Shown piece by piece: positions 54,321 through 62,918 of a stretch of DNA of 64,000 nucleotides. The first letter of the stretch is position 1; every line of letters starts with the position of its first letter. The notes under the pieces were generated by a model. The model made no database searches. It saw nothing but the letters and a program-made list of their open reading frames with translations, and was not told the origin of the DNA. This DNA is from Dictyobacter vulcani (GTDB lineage: Bacteria; Chloroflexota; Ktedonobacteria; Ktedonobacterales; Ktedonobacteraceae): the NCBI RefSeq assembly GCF_008974265.1, contig NZ_BKZW01000002.1, forward strand, positions 1,116,001-1,180,000, in the 5' to 3' direction. The position numbers and the translations under genes are program-made.

Positions 54321-55619
54321 TCATTTGAGGTTGGGTAGGCGCAGGCGGTATAGCCAATCCTGTTCGCCCTGGTGATATGCATACAGGTAACTGGTATGTT
54401 GAGCTGTGCTCATTAGCTGTGTGTTCCAGCATAGGGCGGCGCAACTTTCGTCGGTGGTATGCTCTAATGGCTTTGAGAGCACACTCCAGCGTGCGGTGCC
54501 GGGATTCCAGATCCAGAGCCATACATTTTTTGTTGATTGTCGGGTTCCGGTTGGAACTGGCAAGCCAACGTTCGGATCAACGCCAAAGGCGAGCATCTGA
54601 CCTGTGTCGGTGACGCCCAATACCTGAAGTAAACCCGATTTTTTCTGATTGGTGCCTGCTACTGGTAGCCCTGGGATGCCTGACCATTGTTGTCCATTGG
54701 CACTTTGTACGATCTGTAGCTGGTAGAGGTTGGATGGTAGTTGTTCATAGGCCAGGGCATAGAAAGGCGTGGCGGTGGATGGCCAGGATGGGCTTTGTTG
54801 CAGATACGCCTGGACCTGCGGGGGTACTGTTTTTCCTTGTTGCCAGGAGTGACCACTATCGTTACTGGTCCATAAGGTTGATGACGCATGCTTGTTAGTA
54901 GAAACAGGCTGGACTAAGATTGCCAGGTTTTCACCCTGACCAATTATGGGTGCGAAAAACATGCTACTTGTGCCAAATGCTGTATCGGCGCGCGTCCATG
55001 ATTGCCCATTGTCGTCCGAGCGTTCCAGCATGGCACGTTGCGGCGAGTTTTGGCCACCACCATAGCTGTACCATAAATAGATATGTTGCATATGGAGGCT
55101 GACGCTGGCTTCTTGCTGATTGATCACGCTGGCTGGCACGCTATGGGTTATATGTTGCCAGCTTGTGCCGCCATTATTGCTGAGATAGAGGTGAAGCTGG
55201 TTATTGCCAGTGGTCTGTACTGCCAGGGCGATCCGTTGTGGTTGTGCCCGATCAATTGAAAGCGAGCAGGTGGTACCGCTTAATCCTCCTGGCAATACTA
55301 CCTGTGCCCAATGCTGTCCATTATCGTGGGTCTGCCAGAATTCAAGCTGGCTTGATTGTGAAGATAGACAGATAAAAATAGTCTGAGGATTAGCCGGTGA
55401 AACCGCATAAGCCTCTAAGTGAGCCCCTTTGACTGGGAGGGCTAGCGCTTCCCAGGTGTTGGTCATGGCAATCCGGGCCGGGTGGCTGACAGGTTGGGCC
55501 TGCTGGCTCGGTGTCTCTGCATCAGCCTTAGATGCGCTACAGCCAACCAGGAGGATTGCCATCAGCAGCACCAGTGCACCCGTGAGCCGACCAGGCTGTT
55601 GCTTTAGCATCGTATACAC
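54321..55619 (-). CDS. Sialidase-fold (BNR repeat) lipoprotein
   Basis: A 432-aa exported beta-propeller. The signal peptide (RLTGALVLLMAILLVGC) ends in a lipobox with C27 or so. The mature part has BNR/Asp-box motifs: THDNGQHWAQVVL, SNNGGTSWQHIT, SDDNGQSWTRAD and SNDSGHSWQQGK. Asp-boxes occur in sialidases but also in many non-enzymatic propellers, and no catalytic Arg triad was recognised, so enzyme activity is doubtful. It is the last of three same-strand beta-propeller genes. Confidence 0.82.
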   Translation of the reverse strand: MYTMLKQQPGRLTGALVLLMAILLVGCSASKADAETPSQQAQPVSHPARIAMTNTWEALALPVKGAHLEAYAVSPANPQTIFICLSSQSSQLEFWQTHDNGQHWAQVVLPGGLSGTTCSLSIDRAQPQRIALAVQTTGNNQLHLYLSNNGGTSWQHITHSVPASVINQQEASVSLHMQHIYLWYSYGGGQNSPQRAMLERSDDNGQSWTRADTAFGTSSMFFAPIIGQGENLAILVQPVSTNKHASSTLWTSNDSGHSWQQGKTVPPQVQAYLQQSPSWPSTATPFYALAYEQLPSNLYQLQIVQSANGQQWSGIPGLPVAGTNQKKSGLLQVLGVTDTGQMLAFGVDPNVGLPVPTGTRQSTKNVWLWIWNPGTARWSVLSKPLEHTTDESCAALCWNTQLMSTAQHTSYLYAYHQGEQDWLYRLRLPNLK

Positions 55620-55702
55620 GTGAGAACTCCATTCTTGCCGAGTGTTTCATCCGTGAATTCGCATCATTGCATTAACTTGTTTTATTGAGGTCTTCATATT
55701 AA

Positions 55703-56803
55703 TTATAATGAAAAAGCGGTAACCGAGTAAATAGTGGGAAGGTGATCAGCGATGAGTTGCCAGTGCGTGGCGTTATCGGATGACGCAAAGAGCTGTCCAC
55801 TCCTGGTGCCAACATAGACGCCGCAAGGATCCGTGTTGTCGGTGCACATGCCATGGCGCAGGACTTTCAAGCGACCTGCAGGTCCTGCAGGTAGGCCTGC
55901 GGTGCAGGCCTGCCAGTTGTCGCCAGCGTTTTCACTGCGGTAGACGGTGAATTGTTCACCGTTCGGATAACGGTCTTCTGCATTGACCACGATGGTGAAA
56001 AGTGTGTCTGGATGATTGGTATCCATGGCGAGCGGAAAGCCAAAGGTAGTGGGTAGCCCATTGTTGATACTCTTCCAGCTATTACCAGCATCCAGGCTAC
56101 GAAAGAGGCCACAGCGGCTCTGTTGATAGAGTGTCTCTGGTTGTCGGGTATGTTGTAGCAAGCGGTGGGTACTGGTGCATACTTCTGTCCAACCAGCGGG
56201 ATCCGGCTGGGAGAGCTGGTTGATGGTCTGCCAGGAGCTGCCATAATCTTCGCTGCGTACGGTGCCCGCGCCCGAGATACCCAGCCACATCCGTTCGGGG
56301 CGCGTTGGATCGGCAACGATGCTATGGATGCAGGTCCCGACCGAGCCATTTTCCCAGTGATCCCGTTGTCCCTGTTGCCATAGCTGCGTATTCAACTCCC
56401 AGCTCTGGCCGCGATCGTGGGTGGTCCAGAGATTGGCTGGACCTGTTCCTGCATAGAGCGTCTGGCGATCATTACTACGTCCTGGTTGAATATGCCAGAT
56501 CTCTTTGTAGATGCTTTTGTCTTCAGGTGAAAATTGTGGACCGTGTTTCGGCTCCTGCCAGCTCTCGCCAAAGTCATCACTATAACGCAGGCAACCCTCC
56601 TGGTTGGCACGATTATCGGCTGCAAAGAGGCGGTGGTGGTTGCGTGGATCACAGACGGCGTAGAAAACGTGTGTATCAGGACCGTGCAGGCTGGTTTTTT
56701 CTACTGTCCAGTGTTCACGATCGCGGGATGTAACGCGGAATAGACCCTGACTGGTGCCTACCAGTAGTAGAATGGTGCCTGAAGGATAGTGAACCGTATT
56801 CAT
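55703..56803 (-). CDS. BNR/Asp-box beta-propeller protein
   Basis: A 366-aa propeller without a signal peptide. Asp-box-like repeats are SDDFGESWQEPKHG, THDRGQSWELNTQL, SEDYGSSWQTINQL, SLDAGNSWKSINNG and SENAGDNWQACTAG, separated by about 50-60 residues, suggesting seven blades. The type resembles glycosyl-hydrolase-like proteins of the VPS10/Ycf48 fold with unknown substrates. It starts MNTVHYPSGTILLLVGT and lies 83 bp upstream of the lipoprotein gene in the same direction. Confidence 0.82.
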   Translation of the reverse strand: MNTVHYPSGTILLLVGTSQGLFRVTSRDREHWTVEKTSLHGPDTHVFYAVCDPRNHHRLFAADNRANQEGCLRYSDDFGESWQEPKHGPQFSPEDKSIYKEIWHIQPGRSNDRQTLYAGTGPANLWTTHDRGQSWELNTQLWQQGQRDHWENGSVGTCIHSIVADPTRPERMWLGISGAGTVRSEDYGSSWQTINQLSQPDPAGWTEVCTSTHRLLQHTRQPETLYQQSRCGLFRSLDAGNSWKSINNGLPTTFGFPLAMDTNHPDTLFTIVVNAEDRYPNGEQFTVYRSENAGDNWQACTAGLPAGPAGRLKVLRHGMCTDNTDPCGVYVGTRSGQLFASSDNATHWQLIADHLPTIYSVTAFSL

Positions 56804-56850
56804 ATGCCAACTTGCCTCCTATATGCAGTTTTCACAGCTCTGTCTGGTGC

Positions 56851-58062
56851 TTATTCGCCGTGTGGAAGTTTTTGTGGGCGTGCAAAACGCCGGTAGAGAA
56901 AATAGCCGGTCGGGACTATGAGCATCACGGCCAGTAGTCCATAAGATATGATCGTTGCGAGTATGCCTGAAAACGTGGCTTCCTGTGGATGAATTGGCGC
57001 CAGCGGCGGATATAGTCCTGTAATAATAAAATGCGGACTGCCGCCAACGTGTATGCTGGTGACTTGTTGTTTGCCAGGAATATCGAGCATCACGACCTGA
57101 CCATTGTTCAGCGCTACAAAGCCAAGCTGTCCATCGTTGGTGATAGCGACCGAGTTTGGGACGGCATCAAAATGCAACGTACGCTGTGGCTCATGGATCC
57201 GAGAGTATCCTACCGCTACTGGTGCCAGGACGGTGAGTTGTTGATGCCTGCTATCGGGTACATAGATTTCTCCGGTCGCTTCATCAAAGTCCATTGGACC
57301 ATAGTTGCCGCCAGAGAGCAGGTGCATGGTCTGGTATGTATGCAAGTCGATGGCCGAGATTGCTCCTCCTTTCGTGGTCACATAGGCTGTCTTGCCTGGT
57401 GGAATGGCAATGGTCTGTGCTTGATCAGCTGGCAGCGTGACCACCTTGCTTGTCTTGCCCGTATGTGTATTAAAGATCGCGATCCCTCTGGACGTGGTGG
57501 CCCAGAGCTGTGTTTCCTGTCCATCGGCGAGATTGGTCTGCGCAAAGGCCAGAGCCAGACCATTCACTGGCGCTGGAGCTTGAAACGTACGTTTGAGCTG
57601 GCAATTGGTCGTCTCTAGCGCGGTAATTCGCTTGTCCATGTTGCCAGCGGTATAAAGTGTTGCCGTGATGACATCCAGGGCCAGAAATTCAGGCCGCCCG
57701 GGCAGGTCCAGCATACAGATTGTGTTGCCAGTGCTGGCTGCCAGCATCGCGATCTGTCCCGCTTGTGGTCTGGTAACATAGAGATAACGACCATCTGGAC
57801 TCAGCAAGACTGCGTGTGGATCACCTGTGATCGCGAAATTTTTACTGACATTCTTCTGAAAGACATCAATCACGCTGATGCCTCCGGCAGAGCCCGCAAC
57901 ATAAGCCAGATTGGGAGCACCGCCATCAGCCTGTGTTGTTCTGCTTAACTGAAAAGACAGCAGGAAAATAATCAGCATCCACGCGCCTACCCATGCCAGT
58001 CCTTTTCCTTTCATCTTTTCAGATAAGCAGAGCCAGAATCCTTTATTGTCATGTAATTTCAT
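56851..58062 (-). CDS. YVTN/YncE-type beta-propeller membrane protein
   Basis: A 403-aa protein with an N-terminal membrane or signal segment (WVGAWMLIIFLLSFQLS) and a C-terminal helix (GLLAVMLIVPTGYFLYRRF), enclosing a YVTN-style propeller: LAYVAGSAGGISVIDV, VLLSPDGRYLYVTRP, TAYVTTKGGAISAID, IYVPDSRHQQLTVLAP and VAITNDGQLGFVAL. The propeller lies outside the cell, anchored at the C-terminus. GGAAGAG before ATG 58062 fits; an in-frame start at 58137 is less likely. It is the first of the three propeller genes. Confidence 0.83.
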   Translation of the reverse strand: MKLHDNKGFWLCLSEKMKGKGLAWVGAWMLIIFLLSFQLSRTTQADGGAPNLAYVAGSAGGISVIDVFQKNVSKNFAITGDPHAVLLSPDGRYLYVTRPQAGQIAMLAASTGNTICMLDLPGRPEFLALDVITATLYTAGNMDKRITALETTNCQLKRTFQAPAPVNGLALAFAQTNLADGQETQLWATTSRGIAIFNTHTGKTSKVVTLPADQAQTIAIPPGKTAYVTTKGGAISAIDLHTYQTMHLLSGGNYGPMDFDEATGEIYVPDSRHQQLTVLAPVAVGYSRIHEPQRTLHFDAVPNSVAITNDGQLGFVALNNGQVVMLDIPGKQQVTSIHVGGSPHFIITGLYPPLAPIHPQEATFSGILATIISYGLLAVMLIVPTGYFLYRRFARPQKLPHGE

Positions 58063-58186
58063 ACAGTAATCTCTTCCATATACTAAGCAGAATGAGCATA
58101 AAAGCACATTTTTCTTTAGTATAGGCCGAGATCCCAACTGTTCTACATGTATACATATATTTGTTTTTAAGCTAGCGTGCCGGCGT

Positions 58187-58226
58187 GCTACCAGTTTACT
58201 TTATGCTCAGTGAGCATCCTGGTAGC
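58187..58226 (-). terminator. Terminator of the AceE-like gene
   Basis: GCTACCAG (58187-58194) pairs with CTGGTAGC (58219-58226), and an inner ATGCTCA-G-TGAGCAT (58203-58217) forms a second perfect stem. It lies 14 bp past the stop at 58241. Confidence 0.75.
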
Positions 58227-58240
58227 TAGCAGACAGGCTA

Positions 58241-60724
58241 TTAATCCAGTTCGAGGGCGGCGTAGCTGGCGGCTACGATATCCTCAACGCTGATGCCGAC
58301 TTGTTGATAGAGATCATTGAGACTGCCTGATTGTCCAAACTCATCTACTCCCAGTGGGATACAGGGAGTTCCATAGATGCTACTGATAAAGGCCAGGCTA
58401 TGGGCCGAGGCATCCTGGATGGTTATCAGAGGGATATGGCGTTCAGCTTTGGGAAACAGGGTGTGCAGATGCGCGGTTTCCGTTGGCGCTGGTTGTCCCC
58501 GACGTTGAGCGTTGCGCAATGCGGTCAGCATGGAAAACACACGTTTGGGACTGGTCAGGTGGATGACGTTGGCGGCGATGCCTTCGCGGGCCAGCCGTTG
58601 TGCGGCTAGCAGGGCTTCGGGGACCATCGCCCCCGTGGCAATGACCTGGACCATTTCGTTGTCCTGCGCGTCAGGTACCAGTTCGTGTCCTTCCAGTAAG
58701 CGATATCCTCCATCCAATACCTGCTGACGCAGGGTCTCTTTGCCTAGTCTGGCCAGAGCGGGTTCGAGCAGTTTTTGCTCAATTTTCTTGGTGGATAGCC
58801 GCAGGTACGTAGAGCGTCCCTCGCTACGATCGCAGCACTCACGCAATGCCGCCAGCAGGATCCATTCGACCTCGCAGGCGAAGGCGGGCTCATAATAATG
58901 CAGCTCCGGTAACTCGATGCCCAGTGAGGCCGTGACCGTGGATTGATGGGCGCCCCCTTCGCTACTGAGGCTCACACCCGCTGGAGTGCCGGCGAAGATC
59001 ATCTTCGAGTGATTGTAGAGTCCATAGATTAATGCATCCAGGCCACGACACACAAACGGATCATAGACGGTTCCGATAGGGAAGAGGAGCTGGCCTGAAT
59101 GTTCGTAGCTCAGACCCAACTGACCGAGCAGCATAAACAGGTTCATCTCTGAGATACCGAGTTCAATATGCTGGCCAGATGGATTGGGCTGCCAGCGCAG
59201 GGCACGTTGCATATCTTCCTGATAGTCAGGATGTTGTGTGGGTGAGAACACGCCAGTTTTATTGACCCAGGCGCTCAGGTGGGTTGAGATTGCTACATCC
59301 GGTGCGGTGGTGACAATCCGTTCGCCAACACCAGCCAGTCCCACCAGTTGGGGCAAGACACGTCCCAGCGCTTCCTGCGTTGAAGTTTTACCCGGGAAAG
59401 AGAGATCCAGGCTGGTTGGAATGGCATCGGGAGTGATCAGCGGGGCAGCCTGCAATTGGTCGCGGCGCAATAGCTCTGACCTCTGACGGCACCAGCGACC
59501 TTCTGCTGTCTGGGGCGCAAATGCCTCCCACTCCTGTCCAGATGCAATCCCTAAATCTTCCTGGAACTGTCGCACCTGTTCGCTACTCAAGTGCATCGAG
59601 TGGTTCATAGAATCACCCGCGAAGGGGAGTCCCCAGCCTTTAATGGTATAGGCAAAGAGGACGGTTGGTGCATCCTGACACTGGTCCGCTTGCTCAAAGG
59701 CCTGAAGCAGCGTATTCAAATCATGTCCGCCCAGATTAGCCAGCAGGCCATGCAAATTCTCATCTGGCGTGTCGTTCAAAGCCTTCGCAATCTCAGGGTT
59801 TTCTGGACCATTGAGGCCGGTAGGATGCGTCAGGCGGACACGAATGTCCGCTCCCGGGCGGCGCAGCAGGCTTTGATATTCTTCGTTGCTCATCTCATCG
59901 ATGCGCTGGCGCAGGGCTTCTCCACCTGGTTGGGCAAAGACTTTTTGTAGCTGCCGTCCATATTTTGCCTCCAGCGTTTGCCAGCCTGCGGCCGCGAAGA
60001 GCTGTTTAATCTGCGTGGTATGGACGCCTGATACGATGCGATCCAGGCTCTGACGATTCAGATCCACAATCAGCAGGACATTACCTGCGCCCTGGATTGT
60101 TTCATCAATGATGGCTTCCCAGATACTTCCTTCATCTAACTCGGCATCTCCGATGATGGCCACAAAGCGCTGTGGTGTAACGTTCTGGAAATGCTTCTGA
60201 GCGTAGCGCTGGGCTACGGCCGCGAATGCCGGCGCAACTGCCCCCAGGCCGACTGAACCTGTACTGAAGTCAACTGGATCAGGGTCTTTAGTGCGACTTG
60301 GATAGGCTTGTAAGCCCTTGTAGGCGCGTAAGGTCGGTAAATAGCTTTTGTCCAGATTCCCCAGTAAGTATTGGATTGCATGATAAGCTGGCGAAGCGTG
60401 TGGTTTGACACTGACCTGATCCTCCGCATTTAAATAATGAAAGTAGAGGGCCGTCAAAATGGTCACCATTGATGCTGATGAAGCCTGATGCCCACCAACT
60501 TTCAAGTCATCTGGATTGGGACGAATTGCATTGGCATGATGAATCATCCAGGTTGAGAGCCAGAGCACGCGTTGTTGAATTGTGTCCAACACGTGATATT
60601 CATCAGCTTGAAGGATCGCTCGCTGTTGCTCCATTGCAGCAGTTGTTGCAACTGTTGGGGCTAGCGGCTTATGTTTTTTTTTCGTGCTGCCATTCGTTGC
60701 AGCGTTAGAGACCTCTCTCTGCAT
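58241..60724 (-). CDS. AceE-like homodimeric pyruvate dehydrogenase E1 / transketolase-like
   Basis: An 827-aa thiamine-diphosphate enzyme of the single-chain alpha-ketoacid dehydrogenase E1 family. The N-terminal TPP/Mg motif is GDAELDEGSIWEAIIDETIQ, then VDLNRQSLD. Substrate-channel His residues appear in MNHSMHLSSEQV. The pyrimidine domain has LGISEMNLFMLLGQLGLSYE and PIGTVYDPF; the C-terminal domain has LPELHYYEPAF and ITIQDASAHSLAF then SSIYG. It would decarboxylate pyruvate and pass an acetyl group to an E2. No E2 or E3 gene is adjacent. ATG 60724 is chosen because AAGG is about 9 nt upstream; an alternative ATG at 60733 overlaps it. Confidence 0.88.
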   Translation of the reverse strand: MQREVSNAATNGSTKKKHKPLAPTVATTAAMEQQRAILQADEYHVLDTIQQRVLWLSTWMIHHANAIRPNPDDLKVGGHQASSASMVTILTALYFHYLNAEDQVSVKPHASPAYHAIQYLLGNLDKSYLPTLRAYKGLQAYPSRTKDPDPVDFSTGSVGLGAVAPAFAAVAQRYAQKHFQNVTPQRFVAIIGDAELDEGSIWEAIIDETIQGAGNVLLIVDLNRQSLDRIVSGVHTTQIKQLFAAAGWQTLEAKYGRQLQKVFAQPGGEALRQRIDEMSNEEYQSLLRRPGADIRVRLTHPTGLNGPENPEIAKALNDTPDENLHGLLANLGGHDLNTLLQAFEQADQCQDAPTVLFAYTIKGWGLPFAGDSMNHSMHLSSEQVRQFQEDLGIASGQEWEAFAPQTAEGRWCRQRSELLRRDQLQAAPLITPDAIPTSLDLSFPGKTSTQEALGRVLPQLVGLAGVGERIVTTAPDVAISTHLSAWVNKTGVFSPTQHPDYQEDMQRALRWQPNPSGQHIELGISEMNLFMLLGQLGLSYEHSGQLLFPIGTVYDPFVCRGLDALIYGLYNHSKMIFAGTPAGVSLSSEGGAHQSTVTASLGIELPELHYYEPAFACEVEWILLAALRECCDRSEGRSTYLRLSTKKIEQKLLEPALARLGKETLRQQVLDGGYRLLEGHELVPDAQDNEMVQVIATGAMVPEALLAAQRLAREGIAANVIHLTSPKRVFSMLTALRNAQRRGQPAPTETAHLHTLFPKAERHIPLITIQDASAHSLAFISSIYGTPCIPLGVDEFGQSGSLNDLYQQVGISVEDIVAASYAALELD

Positions 60725-61182
60725 ATAAGCCATCCTTGTATCTATCTATTAAATTAACACTACTCGTAACAACATGCTTACTAAAGTGCAGTTTACCATT
60801 TCGTATCCATCTCGTCACCATGGTATTCCCGGTTTCCTCCTGGTATATGCCGCCGCTGGCAGTCTGGTGGGTTTTGTTTAACACATTGATTATACCAAAT
60901 TCGCCGATAGTTGTTGTGAGGTTCTTGTGAGGAAATGGGGATGAATCAGTTTTTTGGGTTTCCTCTGCCAGAGGGGGTGTGTATAGTAATGGTGGTTTTG
61001 CGCATCACTTACGCCTGCTTGAAGCTGGTGCAGGGAGCGCAGGACTGGTAAACGACCGGCCTGGCTGGTTGACCGGTCTCAGCAACTGGCGGAACTTTGA
61101 AGTGGGTTGGTGTGAGCCAGAAACGGAGACCGAGCAACTCGCGCAGGTCCGGGCGTCGTCAATTTGCTTAAGTCACTAGCAT
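60725..61182. other. Upstream region of the AceE-like gene
   Basis: About 458 bp without a convincing gene. GACCGG (61054-61059) and CCGGTC (61073-61078) form a small hairpin inside a GC-rich block from 61010 to 61160 that could be a transcribed leader of the AceE-like gene or the 3' end of the permease transcript. A 66-codon frame at 60979 has no family features. Confidence 0.3.
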
Positions 61183-62742
61183 CTAAGCGTTTTCTTCGGG
61201 ACTGGCAGGCGTCTCAAGCGCTTGCTTTTCCGGAGTGAAGGCAAAAGTTTCTTGCTGCCGTCGTTCCGCTCGACCCCAGAGATAAAAAATGATCGTCAGC
61301 AGGATAATTGCTCCCAGGGCGATTAACTGGGTGCTCTCATAGGTCAGGCGTGATACGCCCGCGCTTTTAATGGCGTCATCGGTGGGAAAGAGGAGGAAGT
61401 AGCTGACGATGATGGTATAAAACATCGCGAGTATGCTGACGATCCAGGCACCAGGCATTCCTCCGGGCACACGATAGGGCCTGACTGCCTCTGGCTGCTT
61501 GTAGCGCAGAAACAGCAGATTGGGGAAGATGAATAGGTAGGCCATAGTGTTGACCGAGACGGTGAAGCCGAGCACCAGTGTAAAGAGTGATTGCAGGGTG
61601 CCAGCACCAAAGTTGTTGATCAGTACCGCCAGGACCATGGCGCAGGTGGCGATGATGCCGCTGACAATGATCGCGGTGTTGGGTGTGTTTGTGCGTGGAT
61701 TGAAGCGAGCCAGACTCTGGGGAGCCACATGGTCCTTCGCGGCAACGGCATAGGCCCGGTTGGCGCTGACCATCCAGGTTGAGCCGCTGGCACCCAGGGC
61801 GACAATCAAGAGTGGAACCAGTAACCAGCGCAAGAGCATGGCCACAGGACCGGGCAGGATAATCGTCACGTTAGCAATCGCTTCGAGCAGGCCGCTACTG
61901 CCCGTGATCTGAGCTTTATTGAGGGCAAAAATTGTGACGACAATCGGAATTACATAGGCCAGAAAAGCCAGGCCACCCGTCAGGAACATTGAGCGCGGCA
62001 CGGTGCGTTGGGGATCATCCACCTCGTCGCCCACATTGACCTGGACCTCGAAACCTTGCCATTTAAAAATCATAACCGGGATAATTCCGCTGACAATAAT
62101 ACCCAGCGAGCTTGATGGTAGCAGGTCGTGTACACTCATATGGACGCCATTGGCGTGGCCGGCCGAAAAAAAGATCAGCGCCAGTACGACAAAGAGTCCA
62201 ATCAACAGGAGCTTGGCGGCCGCTCCAGTGGTCGAGATGCGCTTGCTGAGTGAGATAGGGAGTAACGCGGATCCCATAATACTCCAGATGAAGACTGCGG
62301 CAATCGCGATCGTGATCCAGACATCGGCGGTTTTGTTGCCGCCAAACAGATAGTCGGTTCGTCCAAACCAGAGTACTTTGATGGAGGTAATAATCGTGAC
62401 AAACATCGTGCCACCAATCCAGAGTGGATTAGCAATCCAATAAAGCATGGCGGCAATGGCGGCATAGAAACGGCCGGCACTCATTTTTCCCCATTCATAG
62501 ACGCCACCGGCGCGAGGGAAGGTGCTTCCGAGTTCTGCCATCAATAATTGATAAGGAATAAAAAAAGTCAGACCTACCAGGAGAATCCAGAATAAGGCCT
62601 GTCCTCCATAGGAGGCGGCTGCGCCCAGTGTATCGAGGCCCAGTGCGCCAGCGATAGTATAGAAAACCAGGTCTCGTACATTCAAACGAGAGCGTGTCGG
62701 TTTGCGTTTGTTGGGGGTTGAGAATGATGCCGAATCATTCAT
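61183..62742 (-). CDS. APC-family amino acid permease
   Basis: A 519-aa integral membrane transporter with about 12 hydrophobic segments. The first helix has the unwound motif YTIAGALGLDTLGAAAS, followed by GGVYEWGKMSAGRFYAAIAA, the conserved consensus of helix 8 region (WMVSANRAYAVAAKDHVAP, then RTNTPNTAIIVSG), and cytoplasmic tails. The polar N-terminus is STPNKRKPTRSRL. The family imports amino acids or exchanges them for products with protons or a countersubstrate. ATG 62742 (MNDSASFST) is preferred to an in-frame start at 62868 that adds an unusual leader. Confidence 0.9.
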   Translation of the reverse strand: MNDSASFSTPNKRKPTRSRLNVRDLVFYTIAGALGLDTLGAAASYGGQALFWILLVGLTFFIPYQLLMAELGSTFPRAGGVYEWGKMSAGRFYAAIAAMLYWIANPLWIGGTMFVTIITSIKVLWFGRTDYLFGGNKTADVWITIAIAAVFIWSIMGSALLPISLSKRISTTGAAAKLLLIGLFVVLALIFFSAGHANGVHMSVHDLLPSSSLGIIVSGIIPVMIFKWQGFEVQVNVGDEVDDPQRTVPRSMFLTGGLAFLAYVIPIVVTIFALNKAQITGSSGLLEAIANVTIILPGPVAMLLRWLLVPLLIVALGASGSTWMVSANRAYAVAAKDHVAPQSLARFNPRTNTPNTAIIVSGIIATCAMVLAVLINNFGAGTLQSLFTLVLGFTVSVNTMAYLFIFPNLLFLRYKQPEAVRPYRVPGGMPGAWIVSILAMFYTIIVSYFLLFPTDDAIKSAGVSRLTYESTQLIALGAIILLTIIFYLWGRAERRQQETFAFTPEKQALETPASPEENA

Positions 62743-62918
62743 GGGTAGATAATGCTCTCTTTCATGGGTATGGTAAAAATTGGTGCTATATATGGTACAG
62801 ATTGTTATGTTGTCTTTAACAGCAAGGAGGCAGAGAATATTCCGTCGTCCTCTGGCGGCTCTGAACAAAAAAAAGTAGCGACAGGAGTTCTCCCGCCGCT
62901 ACGATGTTCTATAGATGA

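Noticed and set aside
53557..54375. A 272-codon frame starting inside the SRPBCC gene and crossing repeat copy B
   Set aside because: It overlaps a well-supported gene in another frame and its second half is the palindromic repeat read by chance.
60979..61179. A 66-codon plus-strand frame upstream of the AceE-like gene
   Set aside because: No start context or known family. The GC-rich block is better described as a non-coding leader or 3' region.
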